DNA of 64,000 nucleotides. Source: Mycobacterium senriense (GTDB taxonomy: Bacteria; Actinomycetota; Actinomycetes; Mycobacteriales; Mycobacteriaceae). The notes below the pieces were generated by a model. That model saw nothing but the letters and a program-made list of their open reading frames with translations, was not told where the DNA came from and searched no databases. The stretch spans positions 2,852,001-2,916,000 of the forward strand of contig NZ_AP024828.1 in the NCBI RefSeq assembly GCF_019668465.1, in the 5' to 3' direction. Of the stretch, positions 54,731 through 63,974 are shown one piece after another (the first letter of the stretch is position 1; the number at the start of each line of letters is the position of its first letter). The position numbers and the translations under genes were made by a program.

Positions 54731-56266
54731 ATGTCGGCGTTTCTGCGAAGTGTGTCGCTATCGATGGCGTCGGCGGCCGCTGTCGGATTCGTCCTCGTGG
54801 TGGGGCCCGCGCCAATCGCAAACGCAACACCGTGCGGGGCGCCCGAGGCGAACGTCGATCCTCCCGCCGCGCCGCCGGCCATGCCCGCACCCCAGCCGGT
54901 CGTCCAGCCGCCAACCGGGCGCAGGCCGACGCACACGAATGACCAGGCGCCGCTACCGCGGCTGGGTCCGCTGATCTCGTCATTGCTCAAGCCGGCCGCT
55001 CCGGGCCGCCAGTACTCCGCGCCGGCGCATCCGCGAGCCGAGGTGCCGACGCCCGGACCGGACCCCTCAGCGCCGATGTACCCGCAAGCCGCAGTGTTGC
55101 CGCCCGGACCCAATCCGCCCGCGCCCGGGGTCCCGGCCCCTCCCAATGCCAACCAGCTGCGCCCGAACGCCGCCCCGATGCCGCAGCCGCAGCCCGAGCC
55201 GGGGCCGCCGCCCCCTTCGATCGCGGGGGCCCCGACGTCGCTCGTCGACTGGGTGACCGGACCGAACGGCCCCAACAAGACCCTGGAACGTTTCAGCATC
55301 TCCGGCACCGACCTCGGGATCGCCTGGGACAACGGCGATCCCGCCAACCGCCAGGTCCTGATGGCCTTCGGCGACACCTTCGGCTATTGCAAGGTGCACG
55401 GCCAGCAGTGGCGCTACAACACCCTGTTCCGCAGCAACGACCACGATCTGTCCAAGGGGATTCACATCGCCGACGGTGCGCCGAACGACAGATACTCCGG
55501 CTCGCCGGTGTGGGCGCCCGGACTTTCCAAGCAGGTCGTCAACACCATCCACAAGGCGGCGCACGAGACGGGCATCATCCCGACCGCGGCGATGTCCATG
55601 GGCAGAACCCAGTACATGAGCTACATGTCCATCCGCCAGTGGGGCCGTGACGGCGAATGGTCGACGAACTACTCGGCGATCGCCCGGTCCAACGACAACG
55701 GCCAAAACTGGGGTATCTTCCCGACCACCATTCGTACGGCCTCGCCGGATGCCATTCCGGGAGCTGGGTTTACGCCCGGAAACGAAAACTTCCAGATGGG
55801 CGCGTTCATGAAGGGGAACGACGGTTACCTCTACCAGTTCGGCACCCCGTCGGGACGTGGCGGCGCGGCATTCCTCTCGCGCGTCCCACCGAATCAGCTG
55901 CCCGACCTGACCAAGTACCAGTACTGGAACGGCGACAACGGCGGTCACTGGGTGGCGAACAATCCCGGGGCGGCAACACCGATTTTCCCGGGGCCGGTCG
56001 GCGAAATGTCGGCCCAGTACAACAGTTATCTCAAGCAGTACCTGGTGCTCTACACCGACGGCGGCAGCAACGACGTGGTGGCACGGACCGCGCCGACGCC
56101 GCAAGGGCCCTGGAGTCCCGAGCAGCCGCTGGTGTCCTCGTTCCAAATGCCCGGCGGTATCTATGCGCCGATGATTCATCCCTGGTCGTCCGGACGAGAC
56201 CTGTACTTCAACCTGTCGCTGTGGTCGGCATACGACGTGATGCTGATGCACACCGTGCTGCCGTAA
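54731..56266 (+). CDS. Secreted DUF4185 (GH183-type) putative endo-D-arabinanase
   Basis: This 511-residue exported protein has a signal peptide (~1-32, ending IANA). A Pro/Ala-rich linker (~35-165) follows, then a DUF4185 domain (~168-511) with WDNGDPANRQVLMAFGDTFG, GSPVWAPGLSKQVVN, FQMGAFMKGNDGYLYQFGTPSGRGG and GIYAPMIHPWS. DUF4185 is a five-bladed-propeller family. Mycobacterial members were recently shown to be endo-D-arabinanases (GH183) acting on arabinogalactan or lipoarabinomannan. ATG 54731 is preceded by GAAAGG. It lies at the edge of the conserved block; Rv3707c is the better-known relative. Confidence 0.85.
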   Translation: MSAFLRSVSLSMASAAAVGFVLVVGPAPIANATPCGAPEANVDPPAAPPAMPAPQPVVQPPTGRRPTHTNDQAPLPRLGPLISSLLKPAAPGRQYSAPAHPRAEVPTPGPDPSAPMYPQAAVLPPGPNPPAPGVPAPPNANQLRPNAAPMPQPQPEPGPPPPSIAGAPTSLVDWVTGPNGPNKTLERFSISGTDLGIAWDNGDPANRQVLMAFGDTFGYCKVHGQQWRYNTLFRSNDHDLSKGIHIADGAPNDRYSGSPVWAPGLSKQVVNTIHKAAHETGIIPTAAMSMGRTQYMSYMSIRQWGRDGEWSTNYSAIARSNDNGQNWGIFPTTIRTASPDAIPGAGFTPGNENFQMGAFMKGNDGYLYQFGTPSGRGGAAFLSRVPPNQLPDLTKYQYWNGDNGGHWVANNPGAATPIFPGPVGEMSAQYNSYLKQYLVLYTDGGSNDVVARTAPTPQGPWSPEQPLVSSFQMPGGIYAPMIHPWSSGRDLYFNLSLWSAYDVMLMHTVLP

Positions 56267-56312
56267 AACCGTTGCCGTCGAACAACGATGGCCAAGTGAG
56301 AGGAGGGCGACG

Positions 56313-56699
56313 ATGATCGCCTTGGAGTATCACGACAATTGTTGCGGCCTCGCCGACCCGCTCACTCCTCTCGCGGCGGCTGCGTTGCCCGACGATGTGC
56401 CGCTGTCGTCGGCGAGTGAGCTCTCCCGACGGGAGGGTGTCGACGGTGCGGGCACCCATACGGTGTACGACGGCCACCGGCCGGACTTCTGGACAGTTGG
56501 AAGGCCGGGGCTCCGCGACATCGAGGTGTGCATCGAAGGCACCCGCGCCGACGGCGCGATCAGCTTGGGCCTCGTGGTCAACGGCCTGGACTGCAGTGGT
56601 GTTCCGATCGATCAGGCGCTTTCGCTCGCAGACGCCCGGGGGGATGCGGGCGTCTGCGGCGTCAGCTGCCGGGGAGGTGGGCACCTCAAAGCGAGTTAG
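56313..56699 (+). CDS. Hypothetical protein following DUF4185 gene
   Basis: This 128-residue protein is not recognised. The start ATG 56313 is preceded by GAGGAGGGCGACG, a good ribosome site, 46 bases after the DUF4185 stop. The sequence holds five cysteines (NCCG near residue 10, EVCIEG, GLDCSG, VCGVSCRGG) and no membrane segment. The opposite strand offers an arginine-rich frame over the same bases, which looks like a shadow. Proximity suggests co-transcription with the DUF4185 gene. Confidence is limited because no family matches. Confidence 0.4.
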   Translation: MIALEYHDNCCGLADPLTPLAAAALPDDVPLSSASELSRREGVDGAGTHTVYDGHRPDFWTVGRPGLRDIEVCIEGTRADGAISLGLVVNGLDCSGVPIDQALSLADARGDAGVCGVSCRGGGHLKAS

Positions 56700-56756
56700 T
56701 CAGCGCCTGAGGATTTTTCGCGCGGCCGCCGTCGTCATCTGTGTCAGGGGTATCGG

Positions 56757-56972
56757 CTACGGCGGCGGCGGAATCCACCGCTTACCGTCCGTCGTCCAAC
56801 CGCAGGGCAGGTAGTTCCAGTGTGCCGGCGGGCCCGGGTCGAAACTCAGGCACTTCGGTGCGTAGAACGAGGGGGCAGGAGGAGGCGGCGGCTGCTGGTT
56901 CTTGGCGCGGGCGACAGCCCCGCTGAGCATCACGGCCCCAACGGCCATCAGTGTCGCGACCAGCTTCCGCAT
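56757..56972 (-). CDS. Small secreted proline-rich protein
   Basis: This 71-residue protein has a clear signal peptide (RKLVATLMAVGAVMLSGAVARA, ~2-23). The short mature chain begins KNQQPPPPPAPSFYAPKCLSF and ends in PCGWTTDGKRWIPPPP. Two cysteines (CLSF and PCGW) may form a disulfide, and the ends are Pro-rich. It resembles small exported mycobacterial proteins with a WxPPP tail. Function unknown. It converges with the hypothetical gene at 56313. Confidence 0.65.
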   Translation of the reverse strand: MRKLVATLMAVGAVMLSGAVARAKNQQPPPPPAPSFYAPKCLSFDPGPPAHWNYLPCGWTTDGKRWIPPPP

Positions 56973-57984
56973 CGCAGGCTCGGCTTATGCCCTACGAAGC
57001 GACGGGCGCTACGTTTCTTCCCTCACGCGCACGGTATAGATGCTAGTCCTCCTCCGCGCACTTGGTGGGATCTGAATCCCTTCCGCCGACGTCGGTCGTT
57101 AGCGCGCGGGACGAGTGCATACCGACCGCCTTTGCCAGGGCAGGGCGGCTGACTTTGCGAGCACACCTGGCGCCCTTTTCCCTCGCCGACGCCGTGATGA
57201 TCCGGAATCCGAACAGCTCGTCTGCCCTCCTGGGCGCGTACTGAGAATTTCGGCTGTCGTGAACGCGAAGAACGAACAGGATGTGGACAGCGCGTGAACA
57301 CGAAAAGTAGGATCGCTTGGTCATCTACTGGTAGGGCGGGCACTTTGGTGCGGCTTTGGCGCCGTGCAGGAGCATCACGATGAGGTCTCTCGACGCGGGT
57401 TCACCCTCGGCGTCTGCAGCGCGGGCGTGCCCGGTCGCTCCCGCGGGTGCGCAAGACCGTCAAGATTGCTGGCACGCAATCGCAGTCATCGCTGATCGCC
57501 ATAGTCGCCGTGTCGAATCCTATCTGCAGCGACGGCGGCATCGCCCGTGGCGCAACAGGGGATCCTAGCCTGCGACCCACAGGTCAAACTCGCTGACGGC
57601 AGCGGCCGCAGACCCTCGGACTCAGCCGGTCGGCCCGTATAGGTGCCGACGATCACGCGTTCGAGCGCACACCGATAGGCGCGCTCAACGGTCCAAAGTA
57701 TGCGTAGCCCAAGCCCAAGTTGCACAGCCTTTCGGGTGCCACCCGCAGCCACGGCCGTGAGCGCGGAATGCTATTCAGCGAATAGTCGTGTGTAACAACC
57801 TATTCCGTTAACATGCGACCGTCAGCAGCGCCGGCGGACCGGCCCGGCAATCCTGGATGACCAGGAGCCGCCAGGTCTGTGAAGCCGGGTACAAAAACCA
57901 GCTCTGTGGTTGAGCAGTCAAGTAAAAGAATGCGGCGGGGCGGCCTGAGTGCGACCGTTGCCCAATTAAGCACGAGGTATAGCA
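56973..57984. other. Gene-poor intergenic stretch before the PPE genes
   Basis: About 1 kb in which only short frames without ribosome sites or family resemblance appear on either strand. No tRNA, terminator or repeat was seen. It may hold regulatory sequence for the PPE pair, since nothing else separates them, or decayed sequence. Confidence 0.5.
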
Positions 57985-59211
57985 ATGGATTTCGGAGGCT
58001 TGCCGCCTGAAGTCAACTCCGGCCGAATGTACGTTGGCCCCGGGTCGGCCCCGATGCTGGCCGCCGCAGCGGGCTGGGACGCGTTGGCCGCCGAACTGCA
58101 CTCCGCAGCGGCATCGTATGAGTCGGTGATCTCAAACGTGGCCGGCGCGTGGCAGGGCCCATCATCGGGCATCATGGCGGCCGCCACGGCACCGTATACG
58201 GCGTGGATGAGCGCGACCGCTGCCCAGGCCGAGCAAACCGCCAACCAGGCCAGGGCGGCGGCCGCTGCCTACGAGATCGCGTTCCTCGCAACGGTGCCGC
58301 CGCCGGTCATAGCGACCAACCGTGCGCAATTGATGGCGCTGGTCGCCACCAATTTCTTGGGTCAGAACACTCCGGCGATCATGGCCACCGAAGCGCAGTA
58401 CGCCGAAATGTGGGCGCAAGATGCGGCGGCAATGTACGGTTACGCTGCCTCGTCGGCGACCGCCGCGCAAATAACCCCATTCGGAGATCCGCCGCAGACC
58501 ACCAACCCGGGCGGGACGGCGGTGCAGGCCGCTGCCGTCGCGCACGCGACCAGTGGCTCTGCGGCGGCGAACGCGCAAACCGCACTGCCGCAACTGATGT
58601 CGGCCGTGCCGCAATCGCTGCAAAGCCTGACCACGCCCGCCGCCGCTGATCCTTCGCTGCTGTCAGCGTTCGACTCGGCCTTCACGGGACCGTTGGGTCC
58701 CGTCTCGCTGTATGGCATCGGGGGCAGCCCGTATCTGCTGGGCGTCGAAAACTACCTGGTGCCCCAGAACGTGGCGAACGTGAACAGCGCCAGACAGAGG
58801 CTGGACCGGGACCGATCGAAGCTGGCTCAGCTCGGCGGCGGCCTCGGTTCGGAGACGCGGGTAGTGCGCTCAACGGCTCCGGTCGGCGCCGGAACGTCAA
58901 CGGGCATCGCCCGTGCCGGCGTGGTCGGTCGCTTGTCGGTGCCGCAGGGATGGGCCGCGGCGGCCCCGGAGATCCGGTCGGTCGCCGCGGTGTTGCCGCA
59001 GACCGCTTTTGCCGGTGCCCCGGCCGCCGTCGCCGCGGAGGGGCAGGGGTCGCTCTTCGGCAACATGGCCGCGTCCGGCCTGGCCGGGCGCGCCGTGGCC
59101 GCCGCCGGTGGTGGTTCTGCTCGCGCAATGAGCTTCGGGGGCAGCGCATTCGGGCGGGCGGCGACCACCGCCACGATCATCGTCATCAACGCAGACGACG
59201 CGCAGGGATAG
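57985..59211 (+). CDS. PPE-family protein (PPE-SVP subfamily), first of tandem pair
   Basis: This 408-residue protein has the PPE N-terminal domain: [15 protein letters not shown] with Pro-Pro-Glu at 7-9, a WQGPSS WxG turn (~residue 54) and the conserved [19 protein letters not shown] helix (~138-156). The C-terminal half carries the SVP signature [15 protein letters not shown] (~313-327). PPE proteins are exported by ESX systems and often pair with a PE protein; no PE gene lies next to it here. The ATG at 57985 has a weak GAGGT upstream. The next PPE gene follows after 28 bases and shares its N-terminal domain, so the pair arose by duplication. Confidence 0.93.
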   Translation: MDFGGLPPEVNSGRMYVGPGSAPMLAAAAGWDALAAELHSAAASYESVISNVAGAWQGPSSGIMAAATAPYTAWMSATAAQAEQTANQARAAAAAYEIAFLATVPPPVIATNRAQLMALVATNFLGQNTPAIMATEAQYAEMWAQDAAAMYGYAASSATAAQITPFGDPPQTTNPGGTAVQAAAVAHATSGSAAANAQTALPQLMSAVPQSLQSLTTPAAADPSLLSAFDSAFTGPLGPVSLYGIGGSPYLLGVENYLVPQNVANVNSARQRLDRDRSKLAQLGGGLGSETRVVRSTAPVGAGTSTGIARAGVVGRLSVPQGWAAAAPEIRSVAAVLPQTAFAGAPAAVAAEGQGSLFGNMAASGLAGRAVAAAGGGSARAMSFGGSAFGRAATTATIIVINADDAQG

Positions 59212-59239
59212 CCGCCGTCGCCAATACCAAGGAGCAGCA

Positions 59240-60619
59240 ATGGATTTTGGAGCCGTTCCGCCGGAAATCAACTCCGGCCGGATGTACGTCGGGCCCGGCT
59301 CGGGGTCCCTGTTGGCCGCGGCGTCGGCATGGGACGGATTGGCCGCCCAGTTGTATTCCGCGTCCGCAGCGTATGAGTCGGTGATTTCGAATCTGTCCAG
59401 CGGCTGGCAGGGTCCGTCGTCGGCGGCGATGGCGGCAGCGGCGGCGCCATATGTGGAGTGGATGAGCGCCACCGGCGCGCAGGCCGAGCAGGCCGCCTCC
59501 CGGGCCAGAGCGGCGGCGGCGGCCTATGAGACCGCGTTCCTGGGAACCGTCCCCCCGGTCGCGATCGCGGAAAACCGTAGTCAGCTGGCGACACTGGTGG
59601 CGACCAACGTTCTCGGCCAGAACACGGCCGCAATCGCGACCATCGAGGCGGAGTACGGGCAGATGTGGGCGCAGGACGCCGCCGCGATGTACGGCTACGC
59701 CGGTTCGTCGGCGACCGCCGCGCGGATGTCGCCGTTCAACTCCGCGCCTCAAACGACCAATCCCGTTGGAGCGGCTGGTCAATCGGGGGCGGTCGCCCAA
59801 GCTGCCGGCACGGCGCCCGCCAACGCGCAGTCGTCCTTATCGCAGCTGATCTCGACGACCCCGCGAACCCTGCAAGGTCTCGCAACACCCGCGGCGGATC
59901 CGCCGTCGCAGGCGTCGTCATTGGCGACATGGCTGAGCAGCCTGAATTCCACACCGTTAGCGCAAGCCGCCGCGAACGTCGAGTTCGTCACCAAGGCCAT
60001 CCGTCCGGTCAACGACACGTTGCTCAGCATCAGCCTGGGCCTGGTGGCGACGGCGCGGACATGGAGCGATACGGCGGTAGAACTGGAGGGACCGCTGTTC
60101 GCCGCGCTGGGTTCGAGCACGCAGGCGGCGGGCGCGGCTGGCACGTCTGCCGTATCGGCGAGCGCCGGCACCGCGGGACTCGCGGGGGCGTTGTCCGTGC
60201 CGCCGAGCTGGGCCGCGGCCGGTCCCGGCGTCAAGATCGCCGCCACCGTGTTGGAGTACACCAGCACCGGCGCCGCGCCGACGGTCACGGCGGCCGCGAG
60301 CGGTCTCTTGGGCGAGATGGCCTTGGCGGGCTTGGCCGGAGGCGCGCTCGGCGGTGCCGTGCCCCGCGGGTTTGCCGGAGGCGCCGCGCGGAGCCCGGCT
60401 CGCCGCTCGTCGGACGACGACGGTAAGACCCCGGACAAGCTCAAGACGGTCCTCGCGGAACTGCAGCAGGCCCCCGAGGCGGTGCAGCACTGGCACACCG
60501 ACAAGGCGCATCTGGAAAGCCTTTTGGATCAGCTGGCCAAGAAGCCGGGCGTGCACGCCGTGCACCTGTCCTCCGCCGACAAATCCAAGGCCACGCCGCC
60601 GCGGGCTACTTGGGGATGA
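59240..60619 (+). CDS. PPE-family protein (PPE-SVP subfamily), second of tandem pair
   Basis: This 459-residue protein has PPE at residues 7-9 of [15 protein letters not shown], the WQGPSS turn and [19 protein letters not shown] as in the gene before it. The SVP motif is [15 protein letters not shown]. The C-terminal ~60 residues are distinctive and charged ([18 protein letters not shown], then [21 protein letters not shown]), resembling an independent helical tail. ATG 59240 follows AAGGAG. It is likely exported through an ESX apparatus and co-transcribed with the first PPE gene. Confidence 0.93.
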   Translation: MDFGAVPPEINSGRMYVGPGSGSLLAAASAWDGLAAQLYSASAAYESVISNLSSGWQGPSSAAMAAAAAPYVEWMSATGAQAEQAASRARAAAAAYETAFLGTVPPVAIAENRSQLATLVATNVLGQNTAAIATIEAEYGQMWAQDAAAMYGYAGSSATAARMSPFNSAPQTTNPVGAAGQSGAVAQAAGTAPANAQSSLSQLISTTPRTLQGLATPAADPPSQASSLATWLSSLNSTPLAQAAANVEFVTKAIRPVNDTLLSISLGLVATARTWSDTAVELEGPLFAALGSSTQAAGAAGTSAVSASAGTAGLAGALSVPPSWAAAGPGVKIAATVLEYTSTGAAPTVTAAASGLLGEMALAGLAGGALGGAVPRGFAGGAARSPARRSSDDDGKTPDKLKTVLAELQQAPEAVQHWHTDKAHLESLLDQLAKKPGVHAVHLSSADKSKATPPRATWG

Positions 60620-60650
60620 CGGGTGGGAAGCGCGAAGCCTGAGACAGTGC

Positions 60651-60944
60651 CTACGCGGCGCTGTGGCGATGCCACGGCGCGTGTGCCGACGCCCAATTCC
60701 GCTCGCGGTTCCCGGTCGGCAGGCGAGACACGGAAGCTAGCGTCACCGCGCTGCTCAATGCGCGACGCCCGGCGGTGCGACGGATCCACCACGCGTTCGC
60801 GATGGCCGCGCCGACCACCGCGAGGGTCAACACGATCACGACGTCTCCTAGGGCGAGCAGCAGGATGGTGCCCGCGATGATCCACAGTGTCTCGGCAATG
60901 GGTAAACGGGCATCAGGGCGTTGGCGAATGATGGTCTGTCGCAT
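60651..60944 (-). CDS. Small membrane hypothetical protein
   Basis: This 97-residue protein has two overlapping hydrophobic segments: TLWIIAGTILLLALGDVVIVLTLAVVGAAIANAWW at ~20-54. A basic C-terminal tail with Arg, Ser and several His follows. It is not recognised. It converges with the second PPE gene (31 bases apart). The first ~15 residues are Arg/Gln-rich (MRQTIIRQRPDARLP). No clear ribosome site is seen before the ATG at 60944. Codon use is GC-rich as in the neighbours, so it is likely a real gene of unknown role. Confidence 0.55.
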   Translation of the reverse strand: MRQTIIRQRPDARLPIAETLWIIAGTILLLALGDVVIVLTLAVVGAAIANAWWIRRTAGRRALSSAVTLASVSRLPTGNRERNWASAHAPWHRHSAA

Positions 60945-61057
60945 GTCAGCCTCGCTGAATGAGGGCCACCGTCTGAACTAGTGACTGCGGGTTTCAACAC
61001 CTGAGCGGCCGAAAGGCTGCCCGTGCCGGGGCCGGAGGTGACCCAACTCACTGCCAC

Positions 61058-61450
61058 TTATGGCGTCGAGACGGCGGCACGTTTCTGGTTCGCCAGCGCC
61101 GTAAGGCCCATGCCGAGGAACAACGCCGCGCCGCCACCGGTCACGATCGCACCGACCGGCGGCAGCGTCCGGTGGCGGATACCGCGCAGCGCGGCGATGA
61201 TGTCCAGCGCGTCGGTGAGCACCCCGAGCTGCAGAGCGCGGTGGCGTAGTTGCGGCGAGGCGTCCGTGACGGCGAGGGCCAGCGTCAGCTCGCGAGACCC
61301 GAACAGTTGGGTGATGAAGGGCTGCTGTTTGGCGGAAGCGAGCCCGAACAACCGTGCGGCTCTGTTCGGGGCGGCCCACGCGGCCACGCCGGTGGCGAAT
61401 CGCAGCGCAGCGAATGTCGGGATGAGGGCGCTGTTCGTTGTGGTCGTCAT
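61058..61450 (-). CDS. Conserved membrane protein (DUF4267-like)
   Basis: This 130-residue protein has hydrophobic helices at ~8-29 (ALIPTFAALRFATGVAAWAAP), ~50-66, ~70-90 (HRALQLGVLTDALDIIAAL) and ~98-120 (VGAIVTGGGAALFLGMGL). Conserved-looking charged loops (LFGSRELTLALAV, PNRAARLFGL) link them, as in small DUF4267-type integral proteins. Function unknown. It lies in the low-density segment between the PPE pair and the mobile-looking region. ATG 61450. Confidence 0.7.
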   Translation of the reverse strand: MTTTTNSALIPTFAALRFATGVAAWAAPNRAARLFGLASAKQQPFITQLFGSRELTLALAVTDASPQLRHRALQLGVLTDALDIIAALRGIRHRTLPPVGAIVTGGGAALFLGMGLTALANQKRAAVSTP

Positions 61451-61853
61451 GGGACCATCCTCTTCCGGCGAGCCGTCGATGCACAGCTCTTACGGACCGG
61501 ATACGTGCCAGAGACGTCGAAGCGCCGCCTTGGCCGGATTCGAACCAATGGCGCCGGCACTAGGATTCGGTAGCTACCTCTGGTTTGCCGTCCGGTATTG
61601 TAAGCCGTTGTTGCGCAACGGACTTCGGCATCACAGCCAAGTCAACCTCCGCCACTGGTTATAGCCTCAAATCGCGATGTGGTGGAGCGCAGGGAGCGGT
61701 CACGACGAGATGGCAAACCCCCTTGCGCACTATCCTGCGGTTGAGGACTGGGGCCCGGAGTGTGGCCGCACTCAGCAGATTCCTAACAGATTCTTGGGAG
61801 ATTGCTGGCTTGTCTCTCAGCAGGTGGCAAGAGGCGTGGTGGATGATCGATCC
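61451..61853. other. Intergenic region with tRNA T-arm-like segment
   Basis: On the minus strand at 61532-61552 there is GGTTCGAATCCGGCC, the T-loop core found in tRNA genes. The matching 5' half of a tRNA (D-arm, anticodon arm, paired acceptor) cannot be built around it. It could be the 3'-end fragment of a tRNA left by integration of a mobile element, or chance. Nothing else is recognised here. Confidence 0.35.
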
Positions 61854-62081
61854 ATGGTCGACCCCTCCGCCCTCGCCGCCGCCCGCATCATCGAGCACTC
61901 TGCCTCGTATCTGAAATGCGGTCACTGCCAACGAGTGGCCACCAAAGCAAATGCTGTAATCCGGCGGTTGCCCGGGATTGACGTGGTGTTATGCCACGAC
62001 TGCCAATTCGAGCGGCTCACATCAGCGCTGCTCTTGGCGCACACGGAAGTCGAGGAGGGCGACGCGACAGCGGTCGCCTAG
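61854..62081 (+). CDS. Small zinc-ribbon-like hypothetical protein
   Basis: This 75-residue protein has two closely spaced cysteine pairs, C-G-H-C and C-H-D-C, separated by about 22 residues, consistent with a zinc ribbon or finger. The N-terminal helix is VDPSALAAARIIEHSASYL and the C-terminal helix is LTSALLLAHTEVEEGD. The start ATG 61854 was chosen as the nearest to the conserved-looking core; longer in-frame starts lack support. It is not recognised as a named family. It may belong to the phage-derived segment. Confidence 0.5.
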   Translation: MVDPSALAAARIIEHSASYLKCGHCQRVATKANAVIRRLPGIDVVLCHDCQFERLTSALLLAHTEVEEGDATAVA

Positions 62082-62460
62082 GGCTCGACGCATCATCACC
62101 GATCCTCTCCGAAATACCCGGCCGGTGGGTTGACGCGGAACTGAGAACCTCGGGGTGCCCAGCGTGGCGGTCGAACCGAAAAACCCTGTCTGACGTGCGT
62201 CTGTGACGCGATCGTTTCAAGAGTCACTTAAGCTGCTGGGTCTTTCGTATCCAGCATTGCGAAGCACGTTCTAAAGTCGTCCACGTTGAGGGCCGTTCAT
62301 TGTTACAGCCACATTCAATTGTCGAACTGCCTCGCCTCAGACGGCTACCGATGCGCCGCGGATTGTCACGAGGCGCGGGGCAAGGCGATCATCGGGGGCT
62401 CCGCGACCGTGGTCGTCGGGTAGGCCGACGCACTCGACCGCGATTTAAGCCAGGGATGGC
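62082..62460. other. Intergenic stretch in the mobile-looking region
   Basis: About 380 bases of mixed frames without convincing coding pattern, terminator or RNA gene. A short cysteine-containing frame around 62310-62420 lacks a start and a ribosome site. Confidence 0.45.
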
Positions 62461-62913
62461 TCAAAACAGCAAGCGGAACAGTGTGAAGACCCGGTCCCAG
62501 TGCTCGGTCGACGGGTTTGCCAAAGTTGGATCGAGCACTCGGAACGACCGGGCCAGCGCGATACTCAGCCCGCCGAACAGCTCGGGTAGCAGCCTTTCGG
62601 TGTCCTCATCGAACGTGACATCCGCGGGTGGTCGTCGCACCACCTGGCGCAACAAATCGCGGATCTCGTCGGCCTCGTCGAGCTTGTCGAACTCGCGCAT
62701 CCGCTCCTGAATGCCTTTAGTGATCGGTAGGTCCTGTGGCACGATCACGTCGCGTCCGTTCCATTTCGCCGAGTCACGTGCGGCGATGGCGATGTCATCG
62801 ATCTGCTCGTCAACGAATTCCCGGAAGCGCCGCACGTCGTTCTTGCCGATTTTGATGCCGGCAACCGAGCGAAAGAACCGTTCGAACGCCGGCACACCTG
62901 ATGGGTGGGTCAT
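62461..62913 (-). CDS. DUF1931-family histone-fold protein
   Basis: This 150-residue protein matches the DUF1931 group, in which one chain carries two histone folds (known from the thermophile protein Aq_328). N-terminal KIGKNDVRRFREFVDEQIDDIAIAARDSAKW with VIVPQDLPITKGIQERM forms one fold, and the second half has ADVTFDEDTERLLPELFGGLSIALARSF. It may bind DNA or act as a structural protein; its role in bacteria is unproven. ATG 62913 is preceded by GGAGGTAGC. A small gene (62992-63180) lies just upstream on the same strand. Confidence 0.8.
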   Translation of the reverse strand: MTHPSGVPAFERFFRSVAGIKIGKNDVRRFREFVDEQIDDIAIAARDSAKWNGRDVIVPQDLPITKGIQERMREFDKLDEADEIRDLLRQVVRRPPADVTFDEDTERLLPELFGGLSIALARSFRVLDPTLANPSTEHWDRVFTLFRLLF

Positions 62914-62991
62914 GCGCTACCTCCTGATGCTTCGAGCAACGACGGCGGTCACGGCACCCGATGGTGTGGCCGACTCGGTATCCGGCTGCCA

Positions 62992-63180
62992 TCACAGGGT
63001 CATCGCGTGGGCAGGCGGGCAATCGCCCCGACGCAACAGCACGAACTGCTCGGCAAGCCACACCAGGGCGGGGCCATTGGGGTCCACGCCCGGCAGAAGA
63101 TCAAGCATCTGGTGCGCGTCGCCCACGCACTGTGCAAGGAAATCACGCTCTTTCTTCTCAAGGCTGGCCTGTGTCGTCAT
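62992..63180 (-). CDS. Small hypothetical protein upstream of DUF1931 gene
   Basis: This 62-residue protein begins TTQASLEKKERDFLAQCVGDAH and ends in LLRRGDCPPAHAMTL. It is mainly helical with two cysteines (AQC and GDC). ATG 63180 is preceded by CAGGAGCGCACT on the minus strand. Longer in-frame starts (63201 or 63264) are possible but weaker. Its stop is 78 bases from the DUF1931 start, so the two probably share a transcript. No family recognised. Confidence 0.5.
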   Translation of the reverse strand: MTTQASLEKKERDFLAQCVGDAHQMLDLLPGVDPNGPALVWLAEQFVLLRRGDCPPAHAMTL

Positions 63181-63369
63181 AGTGCGCTCCTGACGAGTCA
63201 TCGTGTTGGAAGGCGAGGGGCAACCCGTCTCGAAGTAGCTTGCGCGACCGAGGTGTCCGTACACCTGAGCCTCTGGGTACGAGTAATCGACATTCGATTG
63301 GACCTCCCAAGACGGTTTGCGGTCCGTGCGCCACGATCGCTGACCGCCTCATTGTCAACGGCACCAGTA

Positions 63370-63957
63370 GCGGTCGAGCTGCAGCGCTCCGTAATCAACA
63401 GCGAGTCGAACTATCTGATAAACGCCAACGCCTCCGGTGGTCCGACGGCTGCGGAGTTCAACGGGCTACTTGCGGTGAGTGGGACGCTGGCGCAAGACGC
63501 GACCAGCCTCACCTTTGCGGACGCGCTCTCGCACGCGTACACGAAGATTCGCACCGGATCAGCGTTTAGTGAACCGGACTTGGTCCTCACCTCGCCTGCA
63601 ACGGCCGCGGCGGCGCTAAGAACCAAAACATCCACCGGCGCCTACGTTTTCGACATCGTTCGCGGCCCCGGCGGACTCAACCAACAGAATGAGTTCGACG
63701 TGTTCGGCGTCCGAACCGTCACCAGTACTCAGGTGCCAGACGGGACCGCGATCGTGATGTCTATCCAGGGCGGCGCAGCTGTGGGCTGGATCCGGATGGG
63801 CCTCGAGCTCATGTACAACCCGTACGGCGGCACCACCGACGCGGGCGCTGATCTCTGGCGGACCAACCAGTACGGCTGGCGAGCTGAGGAACGTGTCTCA
63901 CTGAGCGTCCCGCCGCCTGCGGCGATCTGTGTCGTGACCAACCTGCCCACATCATGA
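63370..63957 (+). pseudogene. 5'-truncated HK97-type phage major capsid protein
   Basis: The frame reads in order INSESNYLINANASGGPTAAE, FNGLLAVSGTL, HAYTKIRTGSAFSEPDLVLTSPATAAAAL, DVFGVRTVTSTQVPDGTAIVMSI, NPYGGTTDAGADLWRTNQYGWRAEERVSLSVPPPAAI. These are the C-terminal domain strands of the HK97-fold capsid family in the right order. The N-terminal half, with the scaffold/protease region and most of the E-loop, is missing and no start codon fits the expected beginning. It is a ~190-residue remnant of a prophage head gene. The approximate 5' limit is where family resemblance fades. Confidence 0.8.
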
Positions 63958-63974
63958 TCTTAAAGGAACCAGCA

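Noticed and set aside
56208..56684. Minus-strand frame of 158 codons opposite the hypothetical gene
   Set aside because: Same bases as the plus-strand frame with the better ribosome site; no recognisable features.
57062..57300. Short plus-strand frames (~60 codons) in the gap before the PPE genes
   Set aside because: No ribosome site, no conserved pattern, overlapping frames on both strands; treated as non-coding.
61520..61610. Complete tRNA gene on the minus strand
   Set aside because: Only the T-arm core is recognisable; the 5' T-stem strand pairs poorly and no D or anticodon arm can be folded around it.
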